Assembly (NCBI GenBank): GCA_030604905.1 | Contig: JAUVVA010000004.1 | Coordinates: 1 to 64,000, forward strand | Reading direction: 5' to 3' | Source of the DNA: Verrucomicrobiota bacterium | GTDB lineage: Bacteria > Verrucomicrobiota > Verrucomicrobiia > Opitutales > Opitutaceae | DNA length: 64,000 nucleotides | In this document: one piece after another, positions 49,509 to 57,024 of the stretch | Layout of the letters: every line of letters starts with the position of its first letter | How positions within the stretch are numbered: the stretch's first letter is position 1 | Translations under genes and position numbers: made by a program | Notes under the pieces: model-generated | The model's database searches: none | What the model saw: the letters and a program-made list of their open reading frames with translations, nothing else | What the model was told of the DNA's origin: nothing

Positions 49509-50369
49509 TCAGGCGCGGCGGCGACGGCGGGAGACGGCGGCACCGACCGCCACCAACCCCGCCAAGGCGGCGAAACTCGACGGCTCGGGAATAACGGTGA
49601 AGGCGAGATCGTCGAAACGAACAAACCCGTTCCCCACCAGATCAAAGCCGGTGATCAGCTTCCCCGTGGGAGCGACGAAACCAAAGAAAAGATCCGATCC
49701 CTGCGAAGCGGTGCCCGCGCTCGGGTTGGTCCCAGCCTGGGAGAACGCGGTCAAGCTGACAGAGGTATTGTCGTTGAAATAAATCGTCGGCGTGTAGGTG
49801 CGGTTGGCGTCGCGCCATAGCGCGGTGATGGCGAAGGAATCCACCGCGGTGCCGAACCGGAACTGGTGGCTGCCACTATTGGCTCCTCCGAGGAAGAAGC
49901 CTCCCGACACGCCGGTCTGGTTCGCCACCGTCGCGTTCACCCTCCACTGAGTCCCCGTGGTGGCGGGCTTGGAAATCGTCATCGTCGCGGTGAAACCCGC
50001 GCCATACTGCGCGGTGAAGGACGAAAACGGATCCGACTCATACACCGCCGGCGTCGGACTGGTGGAATATTTCGGCACAAAGGTCGTGCTATCAAAAGTG
50101 ATCACGCCGCCGTAGCCTCCGTTGAACGCGGCGGTCAGACGCGTCCTGTAATCATCCAAAGAAACCACGCCAGAAGGGGCTCCGCCCGGGTAGGCGTTCC
50201 CCTCGATGAAGTTGCTCGGCGTGGTGCCGGCGCCGACGTTGTTGTCGATAAAGAGAAAGCCGCCGGAACCATAAGCGCCGGAGACGTTGCCGGTAGCCAT
50301 CTGGGCCGCGAGCGAAAGCGGCAACAAGGTGCCACCGAGGAGCGAGAGGAGGATGTGCTGGGGTTTCAT
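49509..50369 (-). CDS. PEP-CTERM sorting-domain protein
   Basis: 286 residues from ATG 50369; an in-frame GTG at 50378 would add three residues. The signal peptide covers about 1-22 (ILLSLLGGTLLPLSLAAQ). The C-terminus is VIPEPSSFAALAGLVAVGAAVSRRRRRA read as VIPEPSSF, a hydrophobic helix and RRRRR, the PEP-CTERM signal. The body is Gly, Ser, Thr and Asn-rich with no known domain but has a beta-strand pattern and ends before the tail with FVRFDDLAFTV, reminiscent of extracellular jelly rolls. It faces a LacI gene across an 18-base inverted repeat 53 bases upstream, so it is probably repressed by that protein. A terminator follows. Confidence 0.85.
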   Translation of the reverse strand: MKPQHILLSLLGGTLLPLSLAAQMATGNVSGAYGSGGFLFIDNNVGAGTTPSNFIEGNAYPGGAPSGVVSLDDYRTRLTAAFNGGYGGVITFDSTTFVPKYSTSPTPAVYESDPFSSFTAQYGAGFTATMTISKPATTGTQWRVNATVANQTGVSGGFFLGGANSGSHQFRFGTAVDSFAITALWRDANRTYTPTIYFNDNTSVSLTAFSQAGTNPSAGTASQGSDLFFGFVAPTGKLITGFDLVGNGFVRFDDLAFTVIPEPSSFAALAGLVAVGAAVSRRRRRA

Positions 50370-50421
50370 AGACGACACAGGGAGTGGGCGCGGATGCGGG
50401 CCGCGTTCGCAATTTCTTGAA

Positions 50422-50439
50422 ATTTGAAACCGTTCAAAT
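50422..50439. promoter_or_regulatory. Inverted repeat ATTTGAA-ACCG-TTCAAAT
   Basis: Seven-base perfect arms with a 4-base centre in the divergent region between the PEP-CTERM gene (start 50369) and the LacI gene (start 50453). It is 14 bases before the LacI start codon, so one site could control both genes. Confidence 0.68.
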
Positions 50440-50452
50440 CAGACCGATTTTT

Positions 50453-51445
50453 ATGGCCGAGGAACTTCGGGTCTCGCTGAAACAGGTCGCCGCCGTGGCG
50501 GGCGTATCGATCGCCACGGCCTCGCAGGCGCTTCGCCGGGTCGGCGGCACCTCCACGGCCACCGCGGCCAGGATCAAGGCGGTCGCCGATCGCCTTGGCT
50601 ACCGGCCCCACCCGACGCTCGCGGCCCTCGCCTCCGCCCGCTTTCGCGCGTCGAGCGCGCGCCGAGCCGAGCCCGTCGGCGTCTTCATGCTGCGCCCCAA
50701 CGGCGCGGGGGGGCTGCTGCGGCTAAAGACCGCCCTGCACCGCGACCTGCAGGACCTCGGTTACCGCGCGGTGATTGAAGTGGTCGCCTCCGCCGAGCGG
50801 ATCCCCGGCCGCGTGCGCCATTGGCGGCACAAGGGTATGCGCGGAGCTCTGCTCCTGCCGGTGGACGACTCGCGCTGGGACCAGAGTTTCCCCGCCGAGG
50901 AGCTCGCGGTCGTCTTTTGCGGCGGGCGCTTCCACCACCCCTGCTTCGACACGGTGAAGACCGACGTGAGCCGCAGCGTCCGCGACGCCTTCTCCCGGGC
51001 GCGGGCGCGCGGGGCGCGGCGCGTGGGCTTGGCCCCGATGCGCGTGGGCCCCGGACAGCTCGACGACTGGCTGCGCCGCGGCGCCGCCCTCGCCTGCGTG
51101 GACGAGCTCCCCGAGGCCGAGCGCATCCCGCCCTGCTGCCTGCCCCTCGATGACGGCAGGGGCTTTGTCGCTTGGTATCGAAAACATCGTCCGGACCTCT
51201 TGATCGGATTCAACCAGCTGCTGTGTTGGCACCTGGAGTCAGCCGGCCTGCCCCGCCCGGGCCGGGATGAATTCATCAACCTTCACGCCGAGCTTGGATC
51301 TCCCTACCCGGGCCCCGCCGAGCCCTTCGAGGAGATCGCGCGCAAAGCCGTCGAGCTGCTAGACTGGAAAATACGGTTCTCGGTGGTCGGCAAGCCCGAG
51401 TCGCCGGTCGTGCTGCTCGTGCCCCCGGCCTGGCGCGAGGGCTGA
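50453..51445 (+). CDS. LacI-family transcriptional regulator
   Basis: 330 residues from ATG 50453, which puts the HTH (VSLKQVAAVAGVSIATASQAL) at residues 7-27; an upstream in-frame start would add residues that have no motif. The hinge ends LGYRPHPTLAALASARFRAS. The sensor domain follows (VGVFMLRPNGAG, GMRGALLLPVDDSRW, FDTVKTDVSRSVRDAFSRA). An inverted repeat just upstream suggests autoregulation together with the divergent PEP-CTERM gene. The gene is convergent with another LacI gene, and a GC hairpin lies between them. Confidence 0.9.
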   Translation: MAEELRVSLKQVAAVAGVSIATASQALRRVGGTSTATAARIKAVADRLGYRPHPTLAALASARFRASSARRAEPVGVFMLRPNGAGGLLRLKTALHRDLQDLGYRAVIEVVASAERIPGRVRHWRHKGMRGALLLPVDDSRWDQSFPAEELAVVFCGGRFHHPCFDTVKTDVSRSVRDAFSRARARGARRVGLAPMRVGPGQLDDWLRRGAALACVDELPEAERIPPCCLPLDDGRGFVAWYRKHRPDLLIGFNQLLCWHLESAGLPRPGRDEFINLHAELGSPYPGPAEPFEEIARKAVELLDWKIRFSVVGKPESPVVLLVPPAWREG

Positions 51446-51463
51446 GCCACGCCCGCACGTCGC

Positions 51464-51493
51464 CCTCCGCCGGGGAGCGACGCTCGGCGGGGG
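51464..51493. terminator. GC hairpin between two convergent LacI genes
   Basis: CCTCCGCC and GGCGGGGG pair (one T-G wobble) around a small inner stem, between the stops at 51445 and 51495. No T run is present, so termination is inferred only from position. Confidence 0.4.
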
Positions 51494-51494
51494 A

Positions 51495-52562
51495 TCAGCG
51501 GGCTCGAGAAGCAGGCGGAGGACGAGGGCCGGCGCCGGCCTCGCGCCTCCGCAAGGAAGGCCCGTCCTGCCAGAGGCCGGGCACAAGCACCTGCAACGGG
51601 GTCGCGGGCGGCCCCGCCTGGCGCTCGTGCAGCCGAGCCGCCACCAGGCGCAGCGCCGTGGCCCCCACCCCGCGCAGGTCGGGAAGCGCGCGGGCGAAAG
51701 GGGCGGCGCGCGGGCCCTCGCTCAAGCTGACGTAGCCGAGGGCGCCGCCCGCCCCCGAGCGCATACCGAGCCGCTCCGCCACCAAGTCGCTCTGCCCAAG
51801 CACCACGTCGAGCCGCTGCTTCGACACCCAGTCGCGCAGCCCGCTGGCCTGCTCCGCCGCCGAGCCGCCCTCAAGCCACCAAAGCGGCGGCGGCACGCCC
51901 CGCCCCCGCGCCTCGTGCCAGGCGGCCAGAGCGCCGCCCACCCGTCGCAGCTCGTCGGCCAAGAAGCGCGGCCCCTGCAGCACCAACCCCGGCCGGACAT
52001 AGCCCCGCGCCAGCACCTCGCGCATCGCCCGTAAGTGAGTCTCGAATACATCGGGCGTGGCGGCGTCCAGCCAGGGCGCGCGGTCCGGGGGCAGACTCAC
52101 ATGCACCGCCGCGAATCGCTCCCACGGCCAGCCGCCCAGCTCCACGCCCGGACGGTCGAGATGCAGGAGCATGCCTTGGATGGCCCGCGCGGCGAGCACC
52201 CGGGCAAGCGCCGCCGCCGAGGGATAATCGCCCCGTGCGAACACCTCCAGGCGCCAGCCGCGCCGCTCCGCCTCCGCCTGCGCGCCCAGAAACACATCCT
52301 CGCGGGCGGCCCGGGTCGCGCAGCCCGCGCCCGCGACATAGGCGATGACGTTCGCGTTGCGCCGCGGGCGTCCCAGCCAACGATCCCTCGCCATCGCGGC
52401 CAAGGCCGGATCGGGCCGATAGCCCAGCTCCTGCGCCAGCGCGCGCAGCCGATCCCGGGTGGCGGCCGCGACATGGGGATGGTTGGACATCGCCCGCGAC
52501 ACCGTCGCCCGGTCCACCCCCGCCGCCTTTGCCACGTCGCCCAGGCTCACCCGTTTTTGCAT
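51495..52562 (-). CDS. LacI-family transcriptional regulator, autoregulated
   Basis: 355 residues from ATG 52562, placing the HTH (VSLGDVAKAAGVDRATVSRAM) at residues 5-25. The hinge ends ELGYRPDPALAAMARDRW, then the sensor domain (VIAYVAGAGCATRAARED, AIQGMLLHLDRPGVEL) and an Arg/Pro-rich tail. Its start codon lies inside a perfect inverted repeat (52555-52574), so the protein very likely blocks its own translation start region or transcription. It is divergent from a GH37-like gene at 52621 that is probably controlled by the same site. The effector is presumably the sugar made or used by that enzyme. Confidence 0.9.
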   Translation of the reverse strand: MQKRVSLGDVAKAAGVDRATVSRAMSNHPHVAAATRDRLRALAQELGYRPDPALAAMARDRWLGRPRRNANVIAYVAGAGCATRAAREDVFLGAQAEAERRGWRLEVFARGDYPSAAALARVLAARAIQGMLLHLDRPGVELGGWPWERFAAVHVSLPPDRAPWLDAATPDVFETHLRAMREVLARGYVRPGLVLQGPRFLADELRRVGGALAAWHEARGRGVPPPLWWLEGGSAAEQASGLRDWVSKQRLDVVLGQSDLVAERLGMRSGAGGALGYVSLSEGPRAAPFARALPDLRGVGATALRLVAARLHERQAGPPATPLQVLVPGLWQDGPSLRRREAGAGPRPPPASRAR

Positions 52563-52574
52563 GATTATGCAAAA
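52555..52574. promoter_or_regulatory. Operator-like repeat TTTTGCAT-GATT-ATGCAAAA over the LacI start codon
   Basis: Eight-base perfect arms with a 4-base centre. The left arm contains the LacI ATG (complement of 52560-52562) and the site is 47 bases upstream of the divergent GH37-like start at 52621. Its symmetry and position argue strongly for an operator of the adjacent LacI gene. Confidence 0.72.
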
Positions 52575-52620
52575 TCTGCGAATCGCGGTCCCCGCAAGCC
52601 CGCTCCAGCTTCCAGCCCCC

Positions 52621-53871
52621 ATGTCAGCCCAAGCCGTTCTCGATTACATCCACGCCAATTGGTCGCGCTCCGTTTACCGCGACGCGCCCGGCGAAGGCTT
52701 CGCCGGAGTGGACCTGCCCCACCCCTACACCTCGCCCTGCATCAAGGGCGAGGGGCACTTCCACTTCTTCTTCTACTGGGACACCTACTTCACCAACCTC
52801 GGCCTGCTCCGCTCCGGGCTCGCCGACGTGGCGCGCGACAACATCCGGAACATGCTCTGGTTGATCGACCGCCACGGCTTCATGCCCAACCACGTGGGGC
52901 TGGAGAACCGATCCCAGCCGCCTTACCTGGCCCGCATGGTGCGCGACTACGTGGCCGCGACCGGCGACCAAGCCTTCATGGCGGAAGCCGCGCCCCGCCT
53001 CCGCCAGGAATACCATTTTTGGACCACCGCGCGGCAGCGTCCGCTCGGCCTGCAAGGCCACGGCCACCACGACAGCGCGGAGGGCGCGGTCCGGTTTTAC
53101 GACACCATGCTGCGCAACCGGCTCGGCCTGCCCGCCGACCTCCCGCTGGAGGAACGGGCTCGCGTCGGCGGTCATCACCTCGCCGAGGCGGAGACGGGCT
53201 GGGATTTTAATCCCCGCTTCGACCGGCGCTGTCTCGACCATGTGGCCGTGGACCTCTCCGCCCTGCTGCACGACTACGAGACCCTGCTCGCGGAGGCGGG
53301 CCCGGCCTTGGGCTGGGACGACGCGGCGCTGTGGCGCGCGCGATCCGAGCGTCGCCGCGCGCTGGTGAACACGCACCTTTGGTGCGACGACCGCGGCTGG
53401 TTCCTCGACTACGATTGCGCCAACAACCGTCGCAGCCCCGTCCGCGCGCTGGCGGGGTTGCTGCCGCTTTTCACCGGCCTGGCTTCGCCCGAGCAGGCCG
53501 CGCGCGTCGCCGCGGGCTTGGGAGATTTCGAACGCGAGCACGGCATCGCGGTCACCGCCGAAAGCGACTTCGGCGCGCGAGGCTACCAGTGGGCATTCCC
53601 CAATGTCTGGCCGCCCCTGGTCTTCGTGACCGTCGAGGGCTTGCGCCGCTACGGGCACCTCCGGGAGGCGCGTCGCATCGCGGAAAAATTTGTGTCCAAC
53701 ACCATCCGCTTGCACGCCCGCACCGGGCAGCTCTGGGAAAAGACCAACGCCGAGACCGGCGAGGTGGCGGGCGGCGAATATGCGGCCGCGCCCATGCTGG
53801 GCTGGACTGCTGGCATCTTCCTCGAACTGCACTTCTGGCTCCAATCCGCTCAGGCCGCCGAAGCCGCCTGA
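52621..53871 (+). CDS. GH37-like (trehalase-family) glycoside hydrolase
   Basis: 416 residues from ATG 52621, no signal peptide. Family marks: HFHFFFYWDTYFTNLG (47-61) as signature 1, GFMPNHVGLENRSQPPYL, ETGWDFNPRF with likely acid Asp195, YQWAFPNVWPPLVF (322-335) as signature 2, and LWEKTNAETG with likely base Glu373, followed by GWTAGIF. It keeps all residues lost in the protein at 4650-5867. Similar to the enzyme at 6955-8304 but more compact. Controlled by the divergent LacI gene; the SGNH-type gene follows after 41 bases and may be in the same operon. Because there are three such genes among plant-wall hydrolases and none is exported, trehalose need not be the substrate. Confidence 0.86.
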   Translation: MSAQAVLDYIHANWSRSVYRDAPGEGFAGVDLPHPYTSPCIKGEGHFHFFFYWDTYFTNLGLLRSGLADVARDNIRNMLWLIDRHGFMPNHVGLENRSQPPYLARMVRDYVAATGDQAFMAEAAPRLRQEYHFWTTARQRPLGLQGHGHHDSAEGAVRFYDTMLRNRLGLPADLPLEERARVGGHHLAEAETGWDFNPRFDRRCLDHVAVDLSALLHDYETLLAEAGPALGWDDAALWRARSERRRALVNTHLWCDDRGWFLDYDCANNRRSPVRALAGLLPLFTGLASPEQAARVAAGLGDFEREHGIAVTAESDFGARGYQWAFPNVWPPLVFVTVEGLRRYGHLREARRIAEKFVSNTIRLHARTGQLWEKTNAETGEVAGGEYAAAPMLGWTAGIFLELHFWLQSAQAAEAA

Positions 53872-53912
53872 GCCGCCGAACCGGCCGACTTCCCGAATTC
53901 CAAACCCGCCCC

Positions 53913-54875
53913 ATGCTCCCTTCGCTTGCTCCCCTCGCGCGCCTCCGCCGGGCCCTCTGCCTTCTCGCGATCTGCCTCGCCGGCAACCTCGTCGGCGCCG
54001 ACACACTGCGCGTCTTTTACATCGGCAACAGCGTGACCGACACCATCCGCTACGACGCCCTAGCCGAACTGGCGAGGAGCCGGGGCGACACGATCGTCTG
54101 GAGCCGCCACATGGTGCCGGGCGCGCCCCTGTCCTGGATCTGGCAAAAAGGCGGCGGCTTCACGAAGCGCGAGTTCGGCCCCGCGCCGGAAGCCTTGGCC
54201 AACCACGATTGGGATGCCGTCGTGGCTCAACCTTTCGATCGCCACCTGACCAGCACGTCAGGCGAAGGCGATTTGGAGGTGATCCAGGAGATGATCAAGC
54301 TGCAGGCGGGGCGAAACCCCGCGGCGCGCTTCTACGTTTATTCGCGTTGGCCAAGGATGGTCGGCCTCGACGGGAAGAGCTTCAAATTCGACCAAGACGA
54401 CTACGATCCATCCACGCCCGGAAGCCGACCCGACCTCTCGGGCGTCCAAGCGTGGTCCTCCCTCTGGGAACGCCGCTATAAGCCGGGCGCCTGGGATGGA
54501 AGCAACGAGAGTCGCGACTACTTCGAGCGGGTGGTGGCCGGCCTGCGGGACGCCAACCCGCAACTCGCCCACCCGGTCGGGATCGTGCCGGTGGGCGACG
54601 TGTTGCACGCGTTGGACCGCAAGATGGCGCGAGGCGAGGTGCCGGGCTTCGATACTGTCTGGCTCTTCTACAAGGACGGCGTGCACATGAACGACCACGG
54701 CTCCTACGTCGCCGCGCTGACCTTCTACGCGACGCTTCTGAAGAAGGCGCCGCTGGGCCTCTCCACCAGCGCCTACGGCGGCGATAAAATCAGTCCGGCG
54801 TTGGCCCAGCTCATCCAGGAGACGGTTTGGGAGATCGTTTCGCGGCACCCGCTCACCGGCGTAAAAGCGCCCTGA
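53913..54875 (+). CDS. Secreted SGNH/GDSL-like hydrolase
   Basis: 320 residues from ATG 53913 with a signal peptide (LRRALCLLAICLAGNLVGA). FYIGNSVTDTIRYDAL near residue 33 is the block I motif, with Ser of GNS as the likely nucleophile. DGVHMNDHGSYVAALTFY near residue 252 is block V with the Asp-X2-His dyad. Between them lie RFYVYSRWPRM and SSLWERRY regions without a clear block III. SGNH proteins in such clusters often remove acetyl groups from plant polysaccharides, so an esterase of xylan or pectin is a fair guess. It is 41 bases after the GH37-like gene and probably co-transcribed. Confidence 0.75.
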   Translation: MLPSLAPLARLRRALCLLAICLAGNLVGADTLRVFYIGNSVTDTIRYDALAELARSRGDTIVWSRHMVPGAPLSWIWQKGGGFTKREFGPAPEALANHDWDAVVAQPFDRHLTSTSGEGDLEVIQEMIKLQAGRNPAARFYVYSRWPRMVGLDGKSFKFDQDDYDPSTPGSRPDLSGVQAWSSLWERRYKPGAWDGSNESRDYFERVVAGLRDANPQLAHPVGIVPVGDVLHALDRKMARGEVPGFDTVWLFYKDGVHMNDHGSYVAALTFYATLLKKAPLGLSTSAYGGDKISPALAQLIQETVWEIVSRHPLTGVKAP

Positions 54876-55023
54876 CGCGCCGCGGCAAGCGGGGTGCATT
54901 ATGCTCCGCCTGAAGCGCGCGCCGGTGCTAAACAAACTTCCGTTTCTCGAGCTGGAGAGGTTTGGACCCGGTCCCAAAGCGGGCCAATTGAGAATCAACG
55001 ACCGCACCGCTGAAAGAAGGACC

Positions 55024-56877
55024 ATGTCCTCTTCGCTACCCCTTCGCGCCGCCACCCGCGCGCTTCTCGCGACTGTCGCGCTTCTTCCCCTCGCACAGGC
55101 TCAGACCAACGGGACCTGGAATGCGGCCTCCGGGAATTGGATTGGCGGCGCCAACTGGGCCGACGGCGCGATCGCGAACGGCATCGGCGCCGTCGCGACC
55201 TTCGCGCCGAGCACGACGAACATCACCGTCACCAACGACCTGACCGATCTCGTCTTGGGTGGTATCTCGATCGGCACTACCGCCACTCATACCACCACGA
55301 TAAGCGGCGGAAGCATTCTCCTCCGAAACGGCACAGAGAGCGTGCCCACCACCCCGGTCATCCACCTGGGCTCCACCGGTTTTTCCGCGAACCTTTCCCT
55401 CAACTCGACCCTCACCGGCACCCACGGCTTCACGCTAACCAGCACGAACAACAATCCGCGCCTCACCATTGGAGGCACCAACACCAGCCTGAGCGGAACG
55501 GTGACGATCAATTCCGCGACCCTGGCGCTCAACAACGACAGCGCTCTTGGATCGGCCAACGTCGTGCTAAACGGAGGCAACTTCACCGGCAATAACGGCC
55601 GCACGATCAACAACGCGGTGACATGGGCCGCCGGCTCCTTCAGCCAAGACACCGGCAGCAACGACTCGGGCGCCACCTCGACCATCACGTTCTCCGGGCC
55701 GGTCACCCTCAACGCCGCCTCCGGCAACCTCGTTAACAGCGCCCCCAATCGCACCGTCAGCAACGTCGTTCGCTTTACCGGAGTCCTGTCCGGCGGCACC
55801 GCGGGCAACACCTTCACGCTCAACAACGGCAACGAGCAGGGCAACGTCTTCACCGCCTTCACCAACGCCAACACCTTCGCGCACAACATCACCGTCAACC
55901 ACTCGGGAGGCGGCAGCCCCGCGAGCGGGCTCGGCAAAAGCGGATCGATGGGAATTGTGGTGGGGAACGACGCCGCTCTTTCCGCTGCCACCGTCACCAT
56001 CGCGGCCGGCACGCATCGCTTCTCCCTGGCCAGCACCGACTCCGCGGCGCGCAGCCTGGCCAACAACTTCGTCTGGCAGACCAATAACGCGACGTCCGGC
56101 AACGCCCCCGCCTACCTCTTTAATTTTGGCGCCTACAATCCCGTCACCCCCACCTACACGACCGTGCAAAACGTTGGGAACAACGTTACCTTGGGCGGCA
56201 CCGGCGACGTCGCCATCGGCGCACTCACGATCAACGCGAACACCGGCGCGGTCGCCGCCACCCATCGCCGCCTCAATGTCTCGGGCGCCACCGTCGCCAC
56301 CGTCAACGGCGTGCTCTCCCGCACCGGCACGCTCGCCGCAGCCAGCCTGGTCTTGGAGAAAACCGGCAGCGGCACCCTCGTCCTGACCAACGCGGGCAAC
56401 ACTTACGACGGCGTGTTCAACGTCGCCGGAGGACGGCTCGTCGTCGATGGCGCGCTCCCCGCATCCACCGTCACCGTCGGCCCCGGCGCCGCCATCGGCG
56501 GCAACGGCACGATCACCCACAGCCTCGCCTTCGACTCCGGCGCAAAGTTCGTCTTCGATCCCGCCGCGACACTCAAGGCCGGGTCCCTCAGCTTCACCAA
56601 TTTCAGCGTGGGCGACCTGCTCGGGTTTGGCCCCGAAGTGGCGGACGGCGTATATACCCTGCTCCAGCGCACCAACAACAACAGCATCTCGAGCACGGGA
56701 CTGCAAAATTTAGGCGCCGCCAATGCCTACGAACTCGGCGGCGGTCGATCCGCCTACTTTCTGACGAATGGCAGCCAGCTTGATCTCGTCGTCGCGATCC
56801 CCGAGCCCGCGGCTTTTGGCGCAATGGCCGGATTCGGTGCGCTCGGCTTGGCCGCCCTCCGCCGACGCCGCCGTTAG
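55024..56877 (+). CDS. Autotransporter-repeat protein with PEP-CTERM signal
   Basis: 617 residues from ATG 55024, which has a fair ribosome site (AAGGA). The signal peptide is ALLATVALLPLAQA. The body is a beta-solenoid of the autotransporter-associated repeat type: NGTWNAASGNWIGGANWADG at the start, then many Asn/Thr/Gly turns (SGTVTINSATLALNNDSALG, GTLVLTNAGNTYDGVFNVAG). The end is IPEPAAFGAMAGFGALG then RRRRR, a PEP-CTERM signal. So it is exported and probably anchored at the surface after exosortase processing. It is a structural or adhesive protein rather than an enzyme. It follows the SGNH gene by 148 bases; a terminator-like hairpin follows. Confidence 0.85.
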   Translation: MSSSLPLRAATRALLATVALLPLAQAQTNGTWNAASGNWIGGANWADGAIANGIGAVATFAPSTTNITVTNDLTDLVLGGISIGTTATHTTTISGGSILLRNGTESVPTTPVIHLGSTGFSANLSLNSTLTGTHGFTLTSTNNNPRLTIGGTNTSLSGTVTINSATLALNNDSALGSANVVLNGGNFTGNNGRTINNAVTWAAGSFSQDTGSNDSGATSTITFSGPVTLNAASGNLVNSAPNRTVSNVVRFTGVLSGGTAGNTFTLNNGNEQGNVFTAFTNANTFAHNITVNHSGGGSPASGLGKSGSMGIVVGNDAALSAATVTIAAGTHRFSLASTDSAARSLANNFVWQTNNATSGNAPAYLFNFGAYNPVTPTYTTVQNVGNNVTLGGTGDVAIGALTINANTGAVAATHRRLNVSGATVATVNGVLSRTGTLAAASLVLEKTGSGTLVLTNAGNTYDGVFNVAGGRLVVDGALPASTVTVGPGAAIGGNGTITHSLAFDSGAKFVFDPAATLKAGSLSFTNFSVGDLLGFGPEVADGVYTLLQRTNNNSISSTGLQNLGAANAYELGGGRSAYFLTNGSQLDLVVAIPEPAAFGAMAGFGALGLAALRRRRR

Positions 56878-56940
56878 ACATTCACCGCGGCCAAACCGCC
56901 TGCTCCCTCACCGGCCCGTGCGGCCAGACGTCCTCTCCGT

Positions 56941-56973
56941 AGCGCCGGCCTCTAGCCGGCGCTTCTTCGTTTG
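56941..56973 (+). terminator. Hairpin terminator after the autotransporter-repeat gene
   Basis: AGCGCCGGC and GCCGGCGCT form a 9-bp stem with a 5-base loop, followed by the T-rich TTCTTCGTTTG. It lies 64 bases after the stop. Confidence 0.68.
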
Positions 56974-57024
56974 CCCCGGGGTGGAAGTTCCAAGCCATCC
57001 CGCCCGGCAATCGATCCCTCTCCC

